This document shows, in pieces, positions 17,503-25,998 of a DNA stretch of 64,000 nucleotides. The DNA lies in assembly GCA_019739225.1 (NCBI GenBank), contig JAHHDT010000006.1:977501-1041500 (forward strand), given 5' to 3'. The DNA is from Aquamicrobium sp. Its GTDB lineage: Bacteria > Pseudomonadota > Alphaproteobacteria > Rhizobiales > Rhizobiaceae. The notes beneath the pieces were generated by a model. The model ran no database searches and was not told the origin of the DNA. It saw nothing but the letters and a program-made list of their open reading frames with translations. Position 1 is the stretch's first letter. Each line of letters starts with the position of its first letter. The position numbers and the translations under genes were made by a program.

Positions 17503-18545
17503 CAGGCCTGGCATGCCTCGAAGGTGCGCTTCAGGCGTTCGCCGTCGAGTTCGCGGCCGATGAAAACCAGCCGGCTCTCATGCCGTTCGTCATCCTTCCA
17601 GGCGCGCTGATGGTCGCCTTCGAGGATCATGTGGACGCCCTGCACCACATAGCGGTCGGGGTCGTCCTTGAGCGCGATGATGCCTTTGAGCCGCAGAATG
17701 TTGGGCCCGTCCATCTGCGTGGTCTTTTCGAGCCACGGGAAGAACTTCTTCGGGTCCATTTCGCCGCCGCGCAGGGAGATCGAGGTCACGCCGACATCGT
17801 GGATCGGCGAAACGCCGTGATGGTGGTGATGGCCGTGATCGTGGTCGTGGTCGCAATCAGGCCCGCATTCGTGATCGTGGTCATGATCGTGCGCGTCGAG
17901 GAAATGTGGGTCGTTGTCGAGCGCCCGCGACAGGTCGAACGCGCCGCGGTCGAGCACTTCGTTCAGCGCAACGCCCGAGCGCTCGGTCTTGTGGATCTTC
18001 GCTGAAGGGTTGATGGCGCGCACGGCTGCCTCGACGTCGCGCAACTCGTCCTCGGTGACGAGGTCGGTCTTGTTGAGCACCACGACATCGGCGAACGCGA
18101 TCTGGTCTTCCGCCTCTTTCGAATCCTTCAGGCGCAGCGGCAGGTGCTTGGCGTCCACAAGCGCGACGACGGCGTCGAGCTTTGTCTTGGACCGCACGTC
18201 GTCGTCCATGAAGAAGGTCTGCGCGACCGGTGCAGGGTCGGCGAGGCCGGTCGTCTCGACCAGGATCGCATCGAAGCGGCCGGGACGGCGCATCAGGCCC
18301 TCGACGGTGCGGATCAGGTCGCCGCGCACCGTGCAGCATATGCAGCCATTGTTCATCTCGTAGATTTCCTCGTCGGATTCCACGATCAGGTCGTTGTCGA
18401 TGCCGATCTCGCCGAACTCGTTGACGATGACGGCGTAACGCTTGCCGTGATCTTCCGTAAGGATGCGGTTGAGCAGGGTCGTCTTGCCGGAGCCGAGATA
18501 GCCGGTGAGAACCGTCACCGGAATTTGGGTCTGTGTCTGCGCCAT
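17502..18545 (-). CDS. G3E GTPase, CobW/COG0523-like, with His-rich metal-binding segment
   Basis: Metal-insertion or zinc-chaperone type GTPase of 347 residues. Seen: the P-loop [13 protein letters not shown] near residue 15, the CxCC metal motif in [15 protein letters not shown] near 70, the Walker-B-like ETTGLADP, the guanine-specificity NKTD near 160, and a His/Asp-rich segment of alternating HD pairs ending in a run of His near 210-245. The C-terminal CobW domain ([16 protein letters not shown], then [10 protein letters not shown]) follows. I start it at ATG 18545 after GAGAGG; upstream open frame is not coding. No cobalamin genes are nearby, so a role in B12 synthesis is not supported. 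I see no Zur-like palindrome upstream. Confidence 0.9.
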   Translation of the reverse strand: MAQTQTQIPVTVLTGYLGSGKTTLLNRILTEDHGKRYAVIVNEFGEIGIDNDLIVESDEEIYEMNNGCICCTVRGDLIRTVEGLMRRPGRFDAILVETTGLADPAPVAQTFFMDDDVRSKTKLDAVVALVDAKHLPLRLKDSKEAEDQIAFADVVVLNKTDLVTEDELRDVEAAVRAINPSAKIHKTERSGVALNEVLDRGAFDLSRALDNDPHFLDAHDHDHDHECGPDCDHDHDHGHHHHHGVSPIHDVGVTSISLRGGEMDPKKFFPWLEKTTQMDGPNILRLKGIIALKDDPDRYVVQGVHMILEGDHQRAWKDDERHESRLVFIGRELDGERLKRTFEACQA

Positions 18546-18618
18546 GGATGCCTCTCGCGCAAGGAATGAAGGGTCGTGGCGTCCATATAGGACGTCGGCG
18601 ACCGGATTGCACCGGGGA

Positions 18619-19392
18619 TTATGCGGGGTTCGAACCCAGCATCCGCAGGTCGAAGCGTGCGACATCCTCCAGCAATTCGATAATGCCTTTCGCGGCATGA
18701 TCGAGGATCATCTCGCCCGCCTCGGCATTAGCCGCGGCGGCGTTGCCGACGACGCCATCCGGCGACAGATCGCGCATCTTCCAGCCAAAGGCGTGGGGGC
18801 CATAGGCGCGAAGATGCGAAAACTCCCGCTCATAGACTGCCTGCATGGACGTGAAATTGCGCGCCTTGCTCATGTCCACAAGATCCGGGCGCAGCGCCAG
18901 CATGACGCTGGTTTCGATGAAGCCGCCGTGAATGCCGAGCGCCTTTTCTTCCGGTGAGACGATTTCGGGCGGATAGCCGAAACGCGTCCAGCTCGTCGCC
19001 ACCGCCAGCATGTCGAATCGCACGCGCAGTTCGGTTGCGACGATCGTCATCAGCGGGGAGTTGCCGCCATGGGCGTTGAGCAGGACGAAGCGGCGGCAGC
19101 CCTGCCGGTGGCACGCCTCGCCTATGCCGATCCATCGCCTTACTGCTTCGTCGAATGTCAACGTCCGGGTGCCGGCGACATCCAGGTGTTCTATCGAATA
19201 GCCGACTGGCTCGACGGGCAGGAAGTGCACTTTCAGGCCCGCTGGCAGCAGGCTGGCGACGCGCGCGGCCACGCCCTCGGCGATGATGGTGTCGGTCTCG
19301 AAAGGCAGGTGCGGTCCATGCTGCTCGGTCGCGCCGAGCGGCAGCACGGCTACGGATCGAACGCCGGCACGATTTGTTTCGCTGGCTGTCAT
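18619..19392 (-). CDS. Creatininase-family amidohydrolase
   Basis: The 257-residue protein has the metal-ligand set of the creatininase fold: Glu and His in [17 protein letters not shown], Asp in that same block, His in LNAHGGNSP and Glu in [12 protein letters not shown]. Family members act as creatinine amidohydrolases, formamide hydrolases of riboflavin-type pathways or the MftE peptidase. No mycofactocin genes are present, so I assign only the family. It is divergent from the MarR gene (98-bp gap) and upstream of the CobW-like gene on the same strand, which might supply metal; that is speculative. Confidence 0.85.
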   Translation of the reverse strand: MTASETNRAGVRSVAVLPLGATEQHGPHLPFETDTIIAEGVAARVASLLPAGLKVHFLPVEPVGYSIEHLDVAGTRTLTFDEAVRRWIGIGEACHRQGCRRFVLLNAHGGNSPLMTIVATELRVRFDMLAVATSWTRFGYPPEIVSPEEKALGIHGGFIETSVMLALRPDLVDMSKARNFTSMQAVYEREFSHLRAYGPHAFGWKMRDLSPDGVVGNAAAANAEAGEMILDHAAKGIIELLEDVARFDLRMLGSNPA

Positions 19393-19490
19393 GTTTCTGT
19401 TATGTGGCTATGCCATGGCTTCGTCGCGTTGAGGTCAGGCTAGCGTGTCCCGCGGCCCTCAGGCAATGCGAAAGCGAGGGGAAAACGTCG

Positions 19491-19967
19491 ATGGCTAAAC
19501 CTGGCAAGGCGGCTGCGATGGCGCAGCTTCATTCGGCGGCGCGGCTTTCGCGCACGGCGCTGGCGGCTCGGCTCCTGTCGCACGGCTTTTACGCCGGCCA
19601 GGACCAGATCATGATTGCGCTGGATCGCGAGGACGGCCAGACGCCAGGTCAACTGGCTATAAAGCTCGGCGTGCGACCGCCCACGGTGACCAAGACGATC
19701 AACCGCCTCCAGACCCAGGGCTATGTGGAAAAGCGCGCTTCGGAGACCGATGCGCGCCAGGCCAATGTCTTCCTGACCGACGAAGGACGCGGCGCGATCC
19801 GCGCGATCGAGAAGGCAGTGCGCAAGACGGAGAAGCAGGCACTCAAGGGGCTCGACAAGAAAGAGCAGAAGGCTCTGGTCAAGCTGCTCGGCCGCATCGA
19901 GGCCAACCTGTCCAACGGCGCGATCGTTGCGGAAGATCACGAGGACGCAGACGACGCCGACGAATAG
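19491..19967 (+). CDS. MarR-family transcriptional regulator
   Basis: A 158-residue winged-helix regulator starting at ATG 19491 after GAGGGG. The DNA-binding core is GQLAIKLGVRPPTVTKTINRLQTQGYVEKRAS followed by the wing DARQANVFLTDEG, about residues 53-100. The C-terminal third is a Lys/Glu-rich dimerisation helix ending in an acidic tail (EDHEDADDADE). It is divergent from the creatininase gene and 103 bases before an EamA transporter in the same orientation; either could be its target. The effector is unknown. Confidence 0.88.
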   Translation: MAKPGKAAAMAQLHSAARLSRTALAARLLSHGFYAGQDQIMIALDREDGQTPGQLAIKLGVRPPTVTKTINRLQTQGYVEKRASETDARQANVFLTDEGRGAIRAIEKAVRKTEKQALKGLDKKEQKALVKLLGRIEANLSNGAIVAEDHEDADDADE

Positions 19968-20070
19968 TACGCCTGGCCAATCGTCGTATGTTCATGCAGT
20001 TTTTTCTTGCGCCACAGGCCCCCTTGGTCGAAGAAGCGCATGAAGCTCCCATGATGTCCGGCCACACGCA

Positions 20071-21012
20071 TTGACCCAGCAACAAAGCAATCCGGAGGCC
20101 GCCACGCCGACCTCGGCCATTTTGCTTGTGTTGTCGGCCTGCTTTTCGTTCGCCTTTCTCGATGCAAGCGCGAAGTATCTCGTGCAGCAGGGCATGGCCG
20201 CGCCGTTCCTCGCCTGGATGCGCTTTGCAATCCACCTCGTGCTGGTGATGATCCTGTTCCGGTCATGGTCGAATCCGGCCATGTTCCGCGCGCAGAGCCT
20301 GCCAAGGCAGATCGTGCGCGGCGTCTTCCTGTTCGGCTCGACGGTGTTCAATTTCCTCGCGCTGCAAACGCTGCAGCTCGCCGAGACGATCTCGATCTAC
20401 TTTTTCGCGCCAATGGTGATCACCGCGCTTGCCGGCCCTCTGCTTGGCGAATGGGCTGGCTGGCGGCGCTGGCTCGCCGTGCTTGTCGGTCTCCTCGGCG
20501 TGCTGGTGATCACCCGGCCGGGCTTGGGCACCTTCGGCACCGGCCACGTTTTCGCACTGATGTCGATGGCAAGCTACAGCTTCTACGTCATCATGACCCG
20601 GCACATGGGGGCGACGGAAACGTCGGCGAGCCTGATCTTCTATTCCGCGCTTGCGCCAACGGTGCTGATGTTCCCGTTCGTGCCGCTCTACGGCTCCATG
20701 CCGCAGGAGCCGCTGCATTGGGTGCTGCTCTTCGGGCTTGGTGCTATCGGCGCGTTTGGGCACTATTTGCTTATCCGGGCCTACAAGCAGGCGACCACCA
20801 CGGCGCTTGCGCCTTACCCCTATTCGCAGATGATCTGGATGATCGCGCTCGGATACCTGGTGTTTTCGGACCTGCCCGATTGGTGGACGCTCGCCGGCGC
20901 CGGGATCATCGTTTCGAGCGGCCTCTATATCGTCCATCGCGAGCACCGGCTGCGGCTTGCAAGCCGCACCGCGCCGAACAGCGAAACCCAGGAGCTGGCA
21001 AAAAAGCTTTGA
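20071..21012 (+). CDS. EamA/DMT-family permease
   Basis: A 313-residue drug/metabolite-transporter-family membrane protein with ten predicted helices in two EamA repeats (AILLVLSACFSFAFLDASAKYL onward, and the second half from LMSMASYSFYVIMTR). I start it at a TTG at 20071; no in-frame ATG exists before residue 42, which would delete the first helix, and the N-terminus reads normally from here. No clear ribosome site is visible. The last residues are Lys- and Arg-rich, cytoplasmic. Substrate unknown; relatives export amino acids or other metabolites. Confidence 0.85.
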   Translation: MTQQQSNPEAATPTSAILLVLSACFSFAFLDASAKYLVQQGMAAPFLAWMRFAIHLVLVMILFRSWSNPAMFRAQSLPRQIVRGVFLFGSTVFNFLALQTLQLAETISIYFFAPMVITALAGPLLGEWAGWRRWLAVLVGLLGVLVITRPGLGTFGTGHVFALMSMASYSFYVIMTRHMGATETSASLIFYSALAPTVLMFPFVPLYGSMPQEPLHWVLLFGLGAIGAFGHYLLIRAYKQATTTALAPYPYSQMIWMIALGYLVFSDLPDWWTLAGAGIIVSSGLYIVHREHRLRLASRTAPNSETQELAKKL

Positions 21013-21039
21013 AATGCCGGCTGCGGATGGCATAGGGTT

Positions 21040-21056
21040 CTTTAAACCGTTTAAAG
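21040..21056. promoter_or_regulatory. Palindromic LacI-type operator upstream of the LacI gene
   Basis: CTTTAAA-CCG-TTTAAAG is a perfect 7-bp inverted repeat with a 3-base centre, 34 bases before the proposed start of the adjacent LacI-family gene. The A/T-rich arms flanking a central CG step match the general shape of LacI/GalR operators. This suggests autoregulation and possibly co-regulation of the downstream dehydrogenase. The inference rests on position and symmetry. Confidence 0.6.
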
Positions 21057-21090
21057 ACGCATCGCCGCGCCTGTCGGGAGGAGGGGTTCC

Positions 21091-22110
21091 CTGGCTCAGA
21101 AGATCAAGCTTTCGACGATCGCGGAAGCGTTGAACGTGTCGACCGCCACCGTATCGCTGGCGCTGCGTGACAGTCCGCTGGTGGCCGATGCCACACGGGA
21201 GCGCATCAAGGAGCACGCGCGCACGATCGGCTATATCTACAATCGCCGGGCGGCCAGCCTGCGCACGTCACGCTCGGGCATCGTCGGCGTCGTCGTGCAC
21301 GACATCATGAACCCGTTCTTCGCCGAGATCCTGCGATCGATCGAAAGCGAGCTCGACCGCAGTCGGCAGACCTTCCTGCTTTCGAACCACTATGACCAGC
21401 TCGAGAAGCAGCGGACATTCATCGACACCCTGCTGCAATTGGGCGCCGACGGCGTCATCATGTCGCCGGCGATCGGCACGCCTGCCGCCGATATCCAGCT
21501 TGCCGAGGCCAACGGTTTGCCTGCGGTGCTGATCGCTCGGTCGGTCGAGGACGCCGACGTGCCCGTCTTCCGCGGCGACGACGCCTACGGCATCGGTCTT
21601 GCGACAAACCACCTGATCTCGCTGGGGCATCGCCGCATCGCGATGATCGGCGGCACCGACCAGACGTCGACTGGCCGCGACCGCTATCGCGGTTATGTCA
21701 TGGCCATGGAAGCGGCCGGGCTTCCGGTCGAGACGCGCTGGCGCATTCCCGGCCCTCGTACCAAGCAGGCTGGCTTCGAGGCGTCGCAGCAATTTTTGGC
21801 GCTCAAGGACAAGCCCACGGCAGCGGTATGCTGGAATGACCTGGTGGCCATCGGCCTGATGAACGGCATTGCGCGCGCCGGTTTGGTGCCGGGCGTCGAC
21901 GTTTCGGTGACCGGCTACGACGATCTGGAGGAAGCTGCTATCGCCACGCCGGCGCTCACGACCGTCTGGAACGGACAGCGCGAAGTGGGCCGCCGGGCGG
22001 CGCGTACGTTGCTCGACCGGCTCAACGGTGTCGAGGTGCATGGCGGGCAGGAGCTCATCCGGCCGGAACTGCATGTCCGGCAGTCGACCGGCAAGCCGGT
22101 GGAGCGCTGA
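21091..22110 (+). CDS. LacI-family transcriptional regulator (apparent CTG start)
   Basis: Sugar-binding-fold repressor. From a CTG at 21091 the protein is 339 residues and opens with a complete HTH: AQKIKLSTIAEALNVSTATVSLALRDSP, followed by the hinge helix NRRAASLRTSRSG. A very strong ribosome site (GGGAGGAGGGG, 21076-21086) lies at correct spacing for that CTG. The nearest conventional start, the TTG at 21130, would cut the recognition helix domain in half. The effector domain (about 60-335) is of the periplasmic-binding type with VTGYDDLEEA. A matching palindrome lies just upstream. It precedes a 2-hydroxyacid dehydrogenase by 110 bp. Confidence 0.85.
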   Translation: MAQKIKLSTIAEALNVSTATVSLALRDSPLVADATRERIKEHARTIGYIYNRRAASLRTSRSGIVGVVVHDIMNPFFAEILRSIESELDRSRQTFLLSNHYDQLEKQRTFIDTLLQLGADGVIMSPAIGTPAADIQLAEANGLPAVLIARSVEDADVPVFRGDDAYGIGLATNHLISLGHRRIAMIGGTDQTSTGRDRYRGYVMAMEAAGLPVETRWRIPGPRTKQAGFEASQQFLALKDKPTAAVCWNDLVAIGLMNGIARAGLVPGVDVSVTGYDDLEEAAIATPALTTVWNGQREVGRRAARTLLDRLNGVEVHGGQELIRPELHVRQSTGKPVER

Positions 22111-22220
22111 CCCACTGAACATGCTCTCGGGTGGACGGTCCGGTAGGGCTTGCCTGACCTCCGGCCACTGCCTACGCTGACAACCGATCCACAATCACGA
22201 TGCAAGAGGGAGCCATAACC

Positions 22221-23198
22221 TTGGCAGCGACCGACGACGTAACAATCCTCATCCCCGGCAAGCTCCATCCGCATGCGGTCGGACGCATATCGGAGGCGTT
22301 CAACGTCGTTACGGCGGACCGTGCCGACCCCGCATTGCTGAGCGATGACGAACGCGCGAGGATCAGGGGCGCGGCCGTGATGACGCGCGTTGACGCAGCC
22401 TTCATCGATGCCCTGCCCAATCTCGAGATCGTCGCCAGCTTCGGCGTCGGCTATGACCATGTCGATGCCAAGCACGCCGGGTCGGCCGGCGTGATGGTGA
22501 CCAACACGCCCGACGTGCTTACGGAGGAGGTTGCCGACACCGCGCTCGGCCTGCTTCTCAACACGGTGCGCGAATTGCCGCAGGCCGAGGCATGGCTTCG
22601 CGCCGGCAAGTGGGTGAAAGACGGGAATTATCCGCTGACGCGCGGTACGCTGCGTGGGCGCTCGGTCGGCATTTTCGGCCTCGGCCGGATCGGGCAGGCG
22701 ATCGCGCGCCGGATCGAGGCGTTCGGTCTTCCGATTAGCTACCACAATCGCCGCCCCGTCGACGGGGTGGATTACACCTACTATCCGACGCTGGTCGATC
22801 TTGCGCGCAACGTCGATACGCTCGTTTCCATCGCACCGGGCGGCGCGTCGACCGAAAAGGCGATCAACGCTGAAGTTCTGGCTGCGCTCGGCAGCAATGG
22901 CGTTTTCGTCAATATCGGGCGTGGCTCGACCGTCGACGAGGATGCGCTGGCCAAGGCGCTCGCGGACGGCACCATCATGGCGGCCGGTCTCGACGTGTTC
23001 GCTGACGAACCGAACGTTCCGGAAGGTCTGCTCAAGGCCGAGAACGCTTCTCTGCTGCCGCATGTCGGCTCCGCGACCGTTCATACGAGGCAGGCGATGG
23101 CGGATCTCGTCGCCGACAATCTGTTCGCCTGGTTCGAGCGCGGTGAAGTGATTACGCCGGTCGCGGAAACCCGTGACGTTCCGTTGCCGACACGCTGA
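22221..23198 (+). CDS. D-2-hydroxyacid dehydrogenase (glyoxylate/hydroxypyruvate reductase-like)
   Basis: NAD(P)-dependent reductase of 325 residues. Seen: the Rossmann motif GIFGLGRIGQAIARRIEA near residue 150, catalytic Arg in VSIAPGGASTEKAIN, Glu in FADEPNVPEGL and His in LLPHVGSAT. I prefer the TTG at 22221, 8 bases after AGAGGGAG, over the ATG at 22200, which has no ribosome site but is also possible. Family members reduce glyoxylate, hydroxypyruvate or other 2-oxoacids. With glycerate kinase in the same window, hydroxypyruvate is a reasonable substrate guess. The LacI gene upstream is a likely regulator. Confidence 0.85.
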   Translation: MAATDDVTILIPGKLHPHAVGRISEAFNVVTADRADPALLSDDERARIRGAAVMTRVDAAFIDALPNLEIVASFGVGYDHVDAKHAGSAGVMVTNTPDVLTEEVADTALGLLLNTVRELPQAEAWLRAGKWVKDGNYPLTRGTLRGRSVGIFGLGRIGQAIARRIEAFGLPISYHNRRPVDGVDYTYYPTLVDLARNVDTLVSIAPGGASTEKAINAEVLAALGSNGVFVNIGRGSTVDEDALAKALADGTIMAAGLDVFADEPNVPEGLLKAENASLLPHVGSATVHTRQAMADLVADNLFAWFERGEVITPVAETRDVPLPTR

Positions 23199-23200
23199 TC

Positions 23201-23218
23201 TTAAAGCTTCGTTAACCA
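23201..23218 (+). promoter_or_regulatory. CtrA-type box (TTAA-N7-TTAACCAT)
   Basis: TTAA-AGCTTCG-TTAA followed by CCA, matching the full CtrA consensus TTAA-N7-TTAAC of alphaproteobacteria, with the ccat extension frequent in strong sites. It begins 3 bases after the dehydrogenase stop and lies 43 bases before the small secreted-protein gene, a placement suited to promoter control. TTAA is rare in this GC-rich sequence, so chance is unlikely. Confidence 0.6.
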
Positions 23219-23260
23219 TGACTGCCGATCCTTCTGTCCTTGCAGGGCAGAGGGATTCCG

Positions 23261-23671
23261 ATGAGCATGACGAAAACCGGCGCGATCCTGTTGATGGCGC
23301 TGGGCATCCTGGCGCCAGGGTCCAAGGCCGCGCCTGTCGCGCCGGACATGAACGCCATTACGGGCAGCATTTCCGCCAGGAGCGAGGTTCGCTTCCGCCT
23401 TCATTCGGGCGGTGCCGGCGATGCCTGCGTGCTTATCGCTACCGAGGTTCCTGATTTGGAAGACAGGCGGCCGCTGCGTTTTGGTGCGCAATGCCCGGAC
23501 CTTGGCGGCGACCTGAACGCTGCGCGTTGGTGGCAGGACCGCGATGATGGGTCCATTGCCTTCATGAAGGATGATGGCGGGGTGGTTGCCGAGTTTGCCG
23601 TAGCAGACGGCGCGGCCTTCGTTTCTTACGCACCGCGCCAGCCGATCATGACGCTGCTCGCGGTGGACTGA
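23261..23671 (+). CDS. Small secreted protein resembling AprI/Inh protease inhibitors
   Basis: 136 residues from ATG 23261, after AGAGGG. A signal peptide is clear (MSMTKTGAILLMALG... ending SKA-AP). The mature part has the layout of the Inh/Omp19 beta-barrel family: a first Cys in DACVLIATEV, a second in GAQCPDLGG (the usual disulfide pair), then AARWWQDRDDGSIAFMKDDGG and VVAEFAV. This family inhibits secreted metalloproteases or, as Omp19, host proteases. The match is by pattern only and the N-terminal SxSxWxL-type segment is weak. A CtrA box lies directly upstream. Confidence 0.6.
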   Translation: MSMTKTGAILLMALGILAPGSKAAPVAPDMNAITGSISARSEVRFRLHSGGAGDACVLIATEVPDLEDRRPLRFGAQCPDLGGDLNAARWWQDRDDGSIAFMKDDGGVVAEFAVADGAAFVSYAPRQPIMTLLAVD

Positions 23672-23692
23672 CCCAGCTGTACCTGCGGAACT

Positions 23693-24463
23693 CTATTCCG
23701 CGGCCAGCCGCCCCGAAGGGTCGGCCGCATGCAGCCGTACTGCATCACCGAAAGCGCGGAAGATACGCGCGGAGTTGTCGTCGCTCCTGGCCCAGTATTC
23801 TGGATGCCACTGCACGCCGACCGCAAAGGCACGTGCTCCGACGACCGAGACTGCCTCGACCGTTCCGTCCTCGGCCACGGCCTCGACCTGAAGCCGTTCG
23901 CCCAGCCGCCCGACCGCCTGACGGTGAACTGAGTTCACCATGATCTCGCCGGCTCCAAACACACCTGCAAGGCAGGTGCCGGGCTTGATCGATACCGGCT
24001 GGCGGATGGCGAAGCGCTCATCCTGATTGTCGCTCGCGGGCGCGCGGTGATCGAGCATGCCGTCCTGATCCTGGATTTCCGTGGCCAGCGTGCCACCGAG
24101 CGCGACATTGAGCTCCTGGATGCCCCGGCAGATGGCGAGTAGCGGCACACCGCGCTCAATCGCGAGCCGGATGAGCGGCAGCGTGGTTGCATCGCGTGCC
24201 TCGTCATACGGCCCGTTCGCTTCGCTGGCGTCGCCGCCATAGAGCGACGGATGCACATTCGATTTCGAGCCTGTGACCATGACGCCATGCACCGACGACA
24301 GAAGCTCGTCCAGATCGAGCCGGTCGCCGAAGGACGGCACCAGCAGCGGCATGACGCCTGCTGCCGAAAGCGCAGCCTCCAGATATTGCTGGGGCGCGGC
24401 ATGCCAGGTGTAGTTCTCGAACTGACGGACGTCGGTCGATACGGCGATGAGCGGTTGGCGCAT
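23693..24463 (-). CDS. Gamma-glutamyl-gamma-aminobutyrate hydrolase family protein (peptidase C26)
   Basis: Class-I glutamine-amidotransferase-like hydrolase of 256 residues. The nucleophile elbow is LLAICRGIQELNVALGG with Cys near residue 108, and the catalytic His is in VGVQWHPEYWA near 225. The GTL...DQDGMLDHRAP segment is typical of PuuD/C26 gamma-Glu-GABA hydrolases of putrescine catabolism; note that this is a different PuuD from the uricase. Start at ATG 24463; the upstream frame has no family similarity. No other putrescine-utilisation gene is adjacent, so the substrate could be another gamma-glutamyl amide. It is divergent from dctP across a 296-bp gap in which I see no gene. Confidence 0.85.
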   Translation of the reverse strand: MRQPLIAVSTDVRQFENYTWHAAPQQYLEAALSAAGVMPLLVPSFGDRLDLDELLSSVHGVMVTGSKSNVHPSLYGGDASEANGPYDEARDATTLPLIRLAIERGVPLLAICRGIQELNVALGGTLATEIQDQDGMLDHRAPASDNQDERFAIRQPVSIKPGTCLAGVFGAGEIMVNSVHRQAVGRLGERLQVEAVAEDGTVEAVSVVGARAFAVGVQWHPEYWARSDDNSARIFRAFGDAVRLHAADPSGRLAAE

Positions 24464-24759
24464 GGTTGGTCCGGTTGCCGGAAAGCCGGCTTCTCGTGCT
24501 GGAAACGATTGCCTACATCTAGTCGGCTTCTCGCGGATTTCCAAGCACTGCTAAACGTTCTGCGGACCGTGCCCGAAAACGGGCAGGAACGCGGGGTGCA
24601 CAACTGCAAGGCAATCGAATTGCGGCGTTTTGCACTGCTGGACTTGGCAGTGTGCCCGTGTATTTATACGCGCCGGCTTCGGGGGAGGGCCCGCCTGATG
24701 CGCGGTCCGGTTCCGGGTTCCGTATCTTCAAGATCCGTTCCATAGTGGGAGGTTACTTC

Positions 24760-25857
24760 ATGGATCGTCGTTCCTTTATTACCAAGGCAGGCTTTGCTGG
24801 GGCCGGCGCTGTCGCCGCGTCCACGCTCGCCGCGCCGGCCATCGCCCAGGGAAATCAGACCTGGCGCATGGTCACTACCTGGCCGAAGAATTTTCCGGGC
24901 CTCGGCGTGGGCGCGCAGCGTCTGGCCGACCGCATCACCGCGGCCTCGGGCGGACGGCTGACCATCCAGGTCTTCGCGGCCGGCGAGATGGTGCCGCCGC
25001 TGCAGGCGCTCGATGCCGTCATCGAAGGTTCTGCCGAAATGAGCCACGGCGCGGCCTACTACTGGCAGAACAAGAGCACCGGCCTGTCCTTCTTCACTGG
25101 CGTTCCCTACGGCATGACCTCGCGCGAACTGACCGCGTGGGTGCGTCACCTGGGCGGTCAGGAAGTCTGGGATGAGATCTACGACCAGTTCGGCGTCCAG
25201 GGCTTCCTTTCGGGCGACACCGGCACGCAGGCTGGTGGCTGGTTCCGCAATGAGCTGACCGGCGTATCCGACGTGCAGGGCCTGCGCTTCCGCACGCCGG
25301 GCCTCGGCGGCCAGGTGTGGGAGAAGCTCGGCGCGTCCGTGACCAACATGGCGGCCGGCGAAATCTTCCAGGCGCTGCAGTCCGGTACGCTCGACGCGGC
25401 CGAATTCGTCGGCCCGTACAACGACCTGGCTCTCGGCTTCTATCAGATCGCCAAGAACTACTACTTCCCGAGCTTCATCGAGCCGGGCCTGGCAACCGAA
25501 CTGGTCGTCGACAAGGCCAAGTTCCAGGAACTGCCGGCCGACCTGCAGGAGATCGTCAAGGGTTCCTGCGCTGCCGAGTACGACAACGTCGCTGCCGACT
25601 TCGCCGCGAATGATCCGCGCGCACTCCAGACGCTCGTCAACGACCATGGCGTGCAGGTGCGCCAGTTCCCGGATGAGATCCTGGAAGCCGGCGCCAACGC
25701 GGCCAAGGAGATCATGCAGGGCCTGCTCGACTCCAGCGACGCACTGACCAAGAAGACCGCGGAAAGCTTCGTATCCGCGCTCAACATCGTGCGCCAGAAG
25801 ACGGAAGGCACCGACTCGCTGTTCATCCAGGCTCGTGAGAAGTACTTCCAGATCTAA
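24760..25857 (+). CDS. dctP: TRAP transporter solute-binding protein, TakP/2-oxoacid type
   Basis: Periplasmic receptor of 365 residues. It has a twin-arginine-like signal (MDRRSFITKAGFAG... ending APAIAQ) and the DctP-type signatures WRMVTTWPKNFPGLGVGAQ, AAYYWQNKS, GDTGTQAGGWFRNEL, LRFRTPGLGGQV and DAAEFVGPYNDLALGFYQIAKNYYFPSF. These are the hallmarks of the subgroup that binds 2-oxoacids or related carboxylates as in TakP; the WVGPYND-type segment (here FVGPYND) contacts substrate there. GGGAGG precedes ATG 24760. The membrane subunits are encoded tail-to-tail on the other strand, so the receptor is on a separate transcript. Confidence 0.92.
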   Translation: MDRRSFITKAGFAGAGAVAASTLAAPAIAQGNQTWRMVTTWPKNFPGLGVGAQRLADRITAASGGRLTIQVFAAGEMVPPLQALDAVIEGSAEMSHGAAYYWQNKSTGLSFFTGVPYGMTSRELTAWVRHLGGQEVWDEIYDQFGVQGFLSGDTGTQAGGWFRNELTGVSDVQGLRFRTPGLGGQVWEKLGASVTNMAAGEIFQALQSGTLDAAEFVGPYNDLALGFYQIAKNYYFPSFIEPGLATELVVDKAKFQELPADLQEIVKGSCAAEYDNVAADFAANDPRALQTLVNDHGVQVRQFPDEILEAGANAAKEIMQGLLDSSDALTKKTAESFVSALNIVRQKTEGTDSLFIQAREKYFQI

Positions 25858-25913
25858 GGCCGTGGCCGAGCGAGATGGCACTGCCATCTCGCTTCCTTTG
25901 GAACCGAGAACAG

Positions 25914-25943
25914 AAAAGCCCGGGAGCGATCCCGGGCTTTTTT
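25914..25943. terminator. Bidirectional rho-independent terminator between dctP and dctM
   Basis: An 11-bp perfect stem (aaagcccggga / tcccgggcttt) with a GCGA loop and a T-run on one side and A-run on the other, so it can end transcription of both convergent units. A second perfect hairpin, gcgagatggca / tgccatctcgc, lies at 25870-25892 just after the dctP stop. Confidence 0.85.
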
Positions 25944-25998
25944 GTGCGTCCATTCAGCGAAGATGGGTTGTCGGCAATCCGTGCCGCGCCACGGTTGC

